Origin: Nemertoderma westbladi
Lineage: Eukaryota; Xenacoelomorpha; Nemertodermatida; Nemertodermatidae
DNA: 64,000 bases
Assembly: GCA_032718475.1 (NCBI GenBank)
Contig: JAUCBJ010001786.1
Location: forward strand, 1 to 64,000
Direction of reading: 5' to 3'
The position numbers and the translations under genes were made by a program. A model generated the notes under the pieces. The model did no database searches. It was not told the origin of the DNA and saw only the letters and a program-made list of their open reading frames with translations. This document shows positions 63,877-64,000 of the stretch, in pieces. The number at the start of each line of letters is the position of its first letter. The first letter of the stretch is position 1.

Positions 63877-64000
63877 TCGCATTTCCTTTAGGAAATGCCT
63901 TTCTAGTATAAACTTGGGGGTTCTCAACTCAACTATAAGGTCCATATCAAAGCCGTTCGAGGTTAATTAGAAATTCCAGTCACCATCCACGAAGCTAAGG
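63877..64000 (+). repeat. X-box element internal piece and start of another copy
   Basis: After the palindrome, TATAAACTTGGGG through AAATTCCAGTCACCAT corresponds to offset ~305-380 of the element. CCACGAAGCTAAGG then begins a new copy at the edge. This fits insertion of one element into another. Confidence 0.65.

Overview
The window reads as repeat-dense genomic DNA of an invertebrate animal. It is AT-rich and has no operons, bacterial-type genes, rRNA, tRNA or CRISPR. The animal assignment rests on a BEL/Pao retrotransposon (a group known from metazoans), a PHD-finger CR1/Jockey-like LINE, piggyBac-type TTAA elements and a Mutator-type transposase. I cannot name the species. The only intact ORFs that do not look transposon-derived are two paralogous single-exon leucine-rich proteins on the minus strand (16.5-18.1 and 21.0-22.6 kb).

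Layout. 0-1.5 kb: minus-strand coiled-coil ORF leaving the window. 1.5-4.8 kb: AT-rich DNA with ATACCGGTAT palindromes and a 290-bp tandem duplication. 4.8-13 kb: a dispersed repeat family (called R1 here) in both orientations, an 0.8-kb TIR element, a solo LTR with target-site duplication (TSD), and the best LINE copy (8.4-11.6 kb). 13.8-15.3 kb: piggyBac-like non-autonomous element. 15.9-23.6 kb: a folded-back LINE fragment, the leucine-rich gene pair in a segmental duplication, and a second LINE fragment that replaces the upstream region of the second gene. 23.8-26.5 kb: decayed CR1/Jockey-like LINE. 27.6-29.1 kb: Mutator-like transposase broken by one stop codon.

30.9-49.1 kb is an LTR-in-LTR nest. 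The outer element lies on the minus strand, has gag-like but no pol sequence, and is bounded by LTRs with a GTAGT TSD. A small TIR element sits in its left LTR. An 11.5-kb BEL/Pao element is inserted in its polypurine tract. The BEL element keeps gag-protease but has lost most of pol, and it carries an 866-codon plus-strand ORF with zinc knuckles downstream of pol. 49.2-55.4 kb: LINE remnant, a cluster of TTCTAGAA palindromes, an inverted copy of the piggyBac-like element, a ~150-bp minisatellite and a strong hairpin. 56.4-59.3 kb: a 63-bp minisatellite split by a gypsy-like LTR element, which is itself split by a LINE.

The most unusual structure is at 59.6-64.0 kb. It is a family of ~1.2-kb elements with CCACGAAGCTAAGG inverted termini. 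Each complete copy carries seven RFX X-box-like sites at fixed offsets, about 150 bp apart, and the copies are nested in or abutting one another. I can propose roles for most pieces from motifs, but there is little sign of cooperating host genes here; the window is mainly a record of transposon activity.
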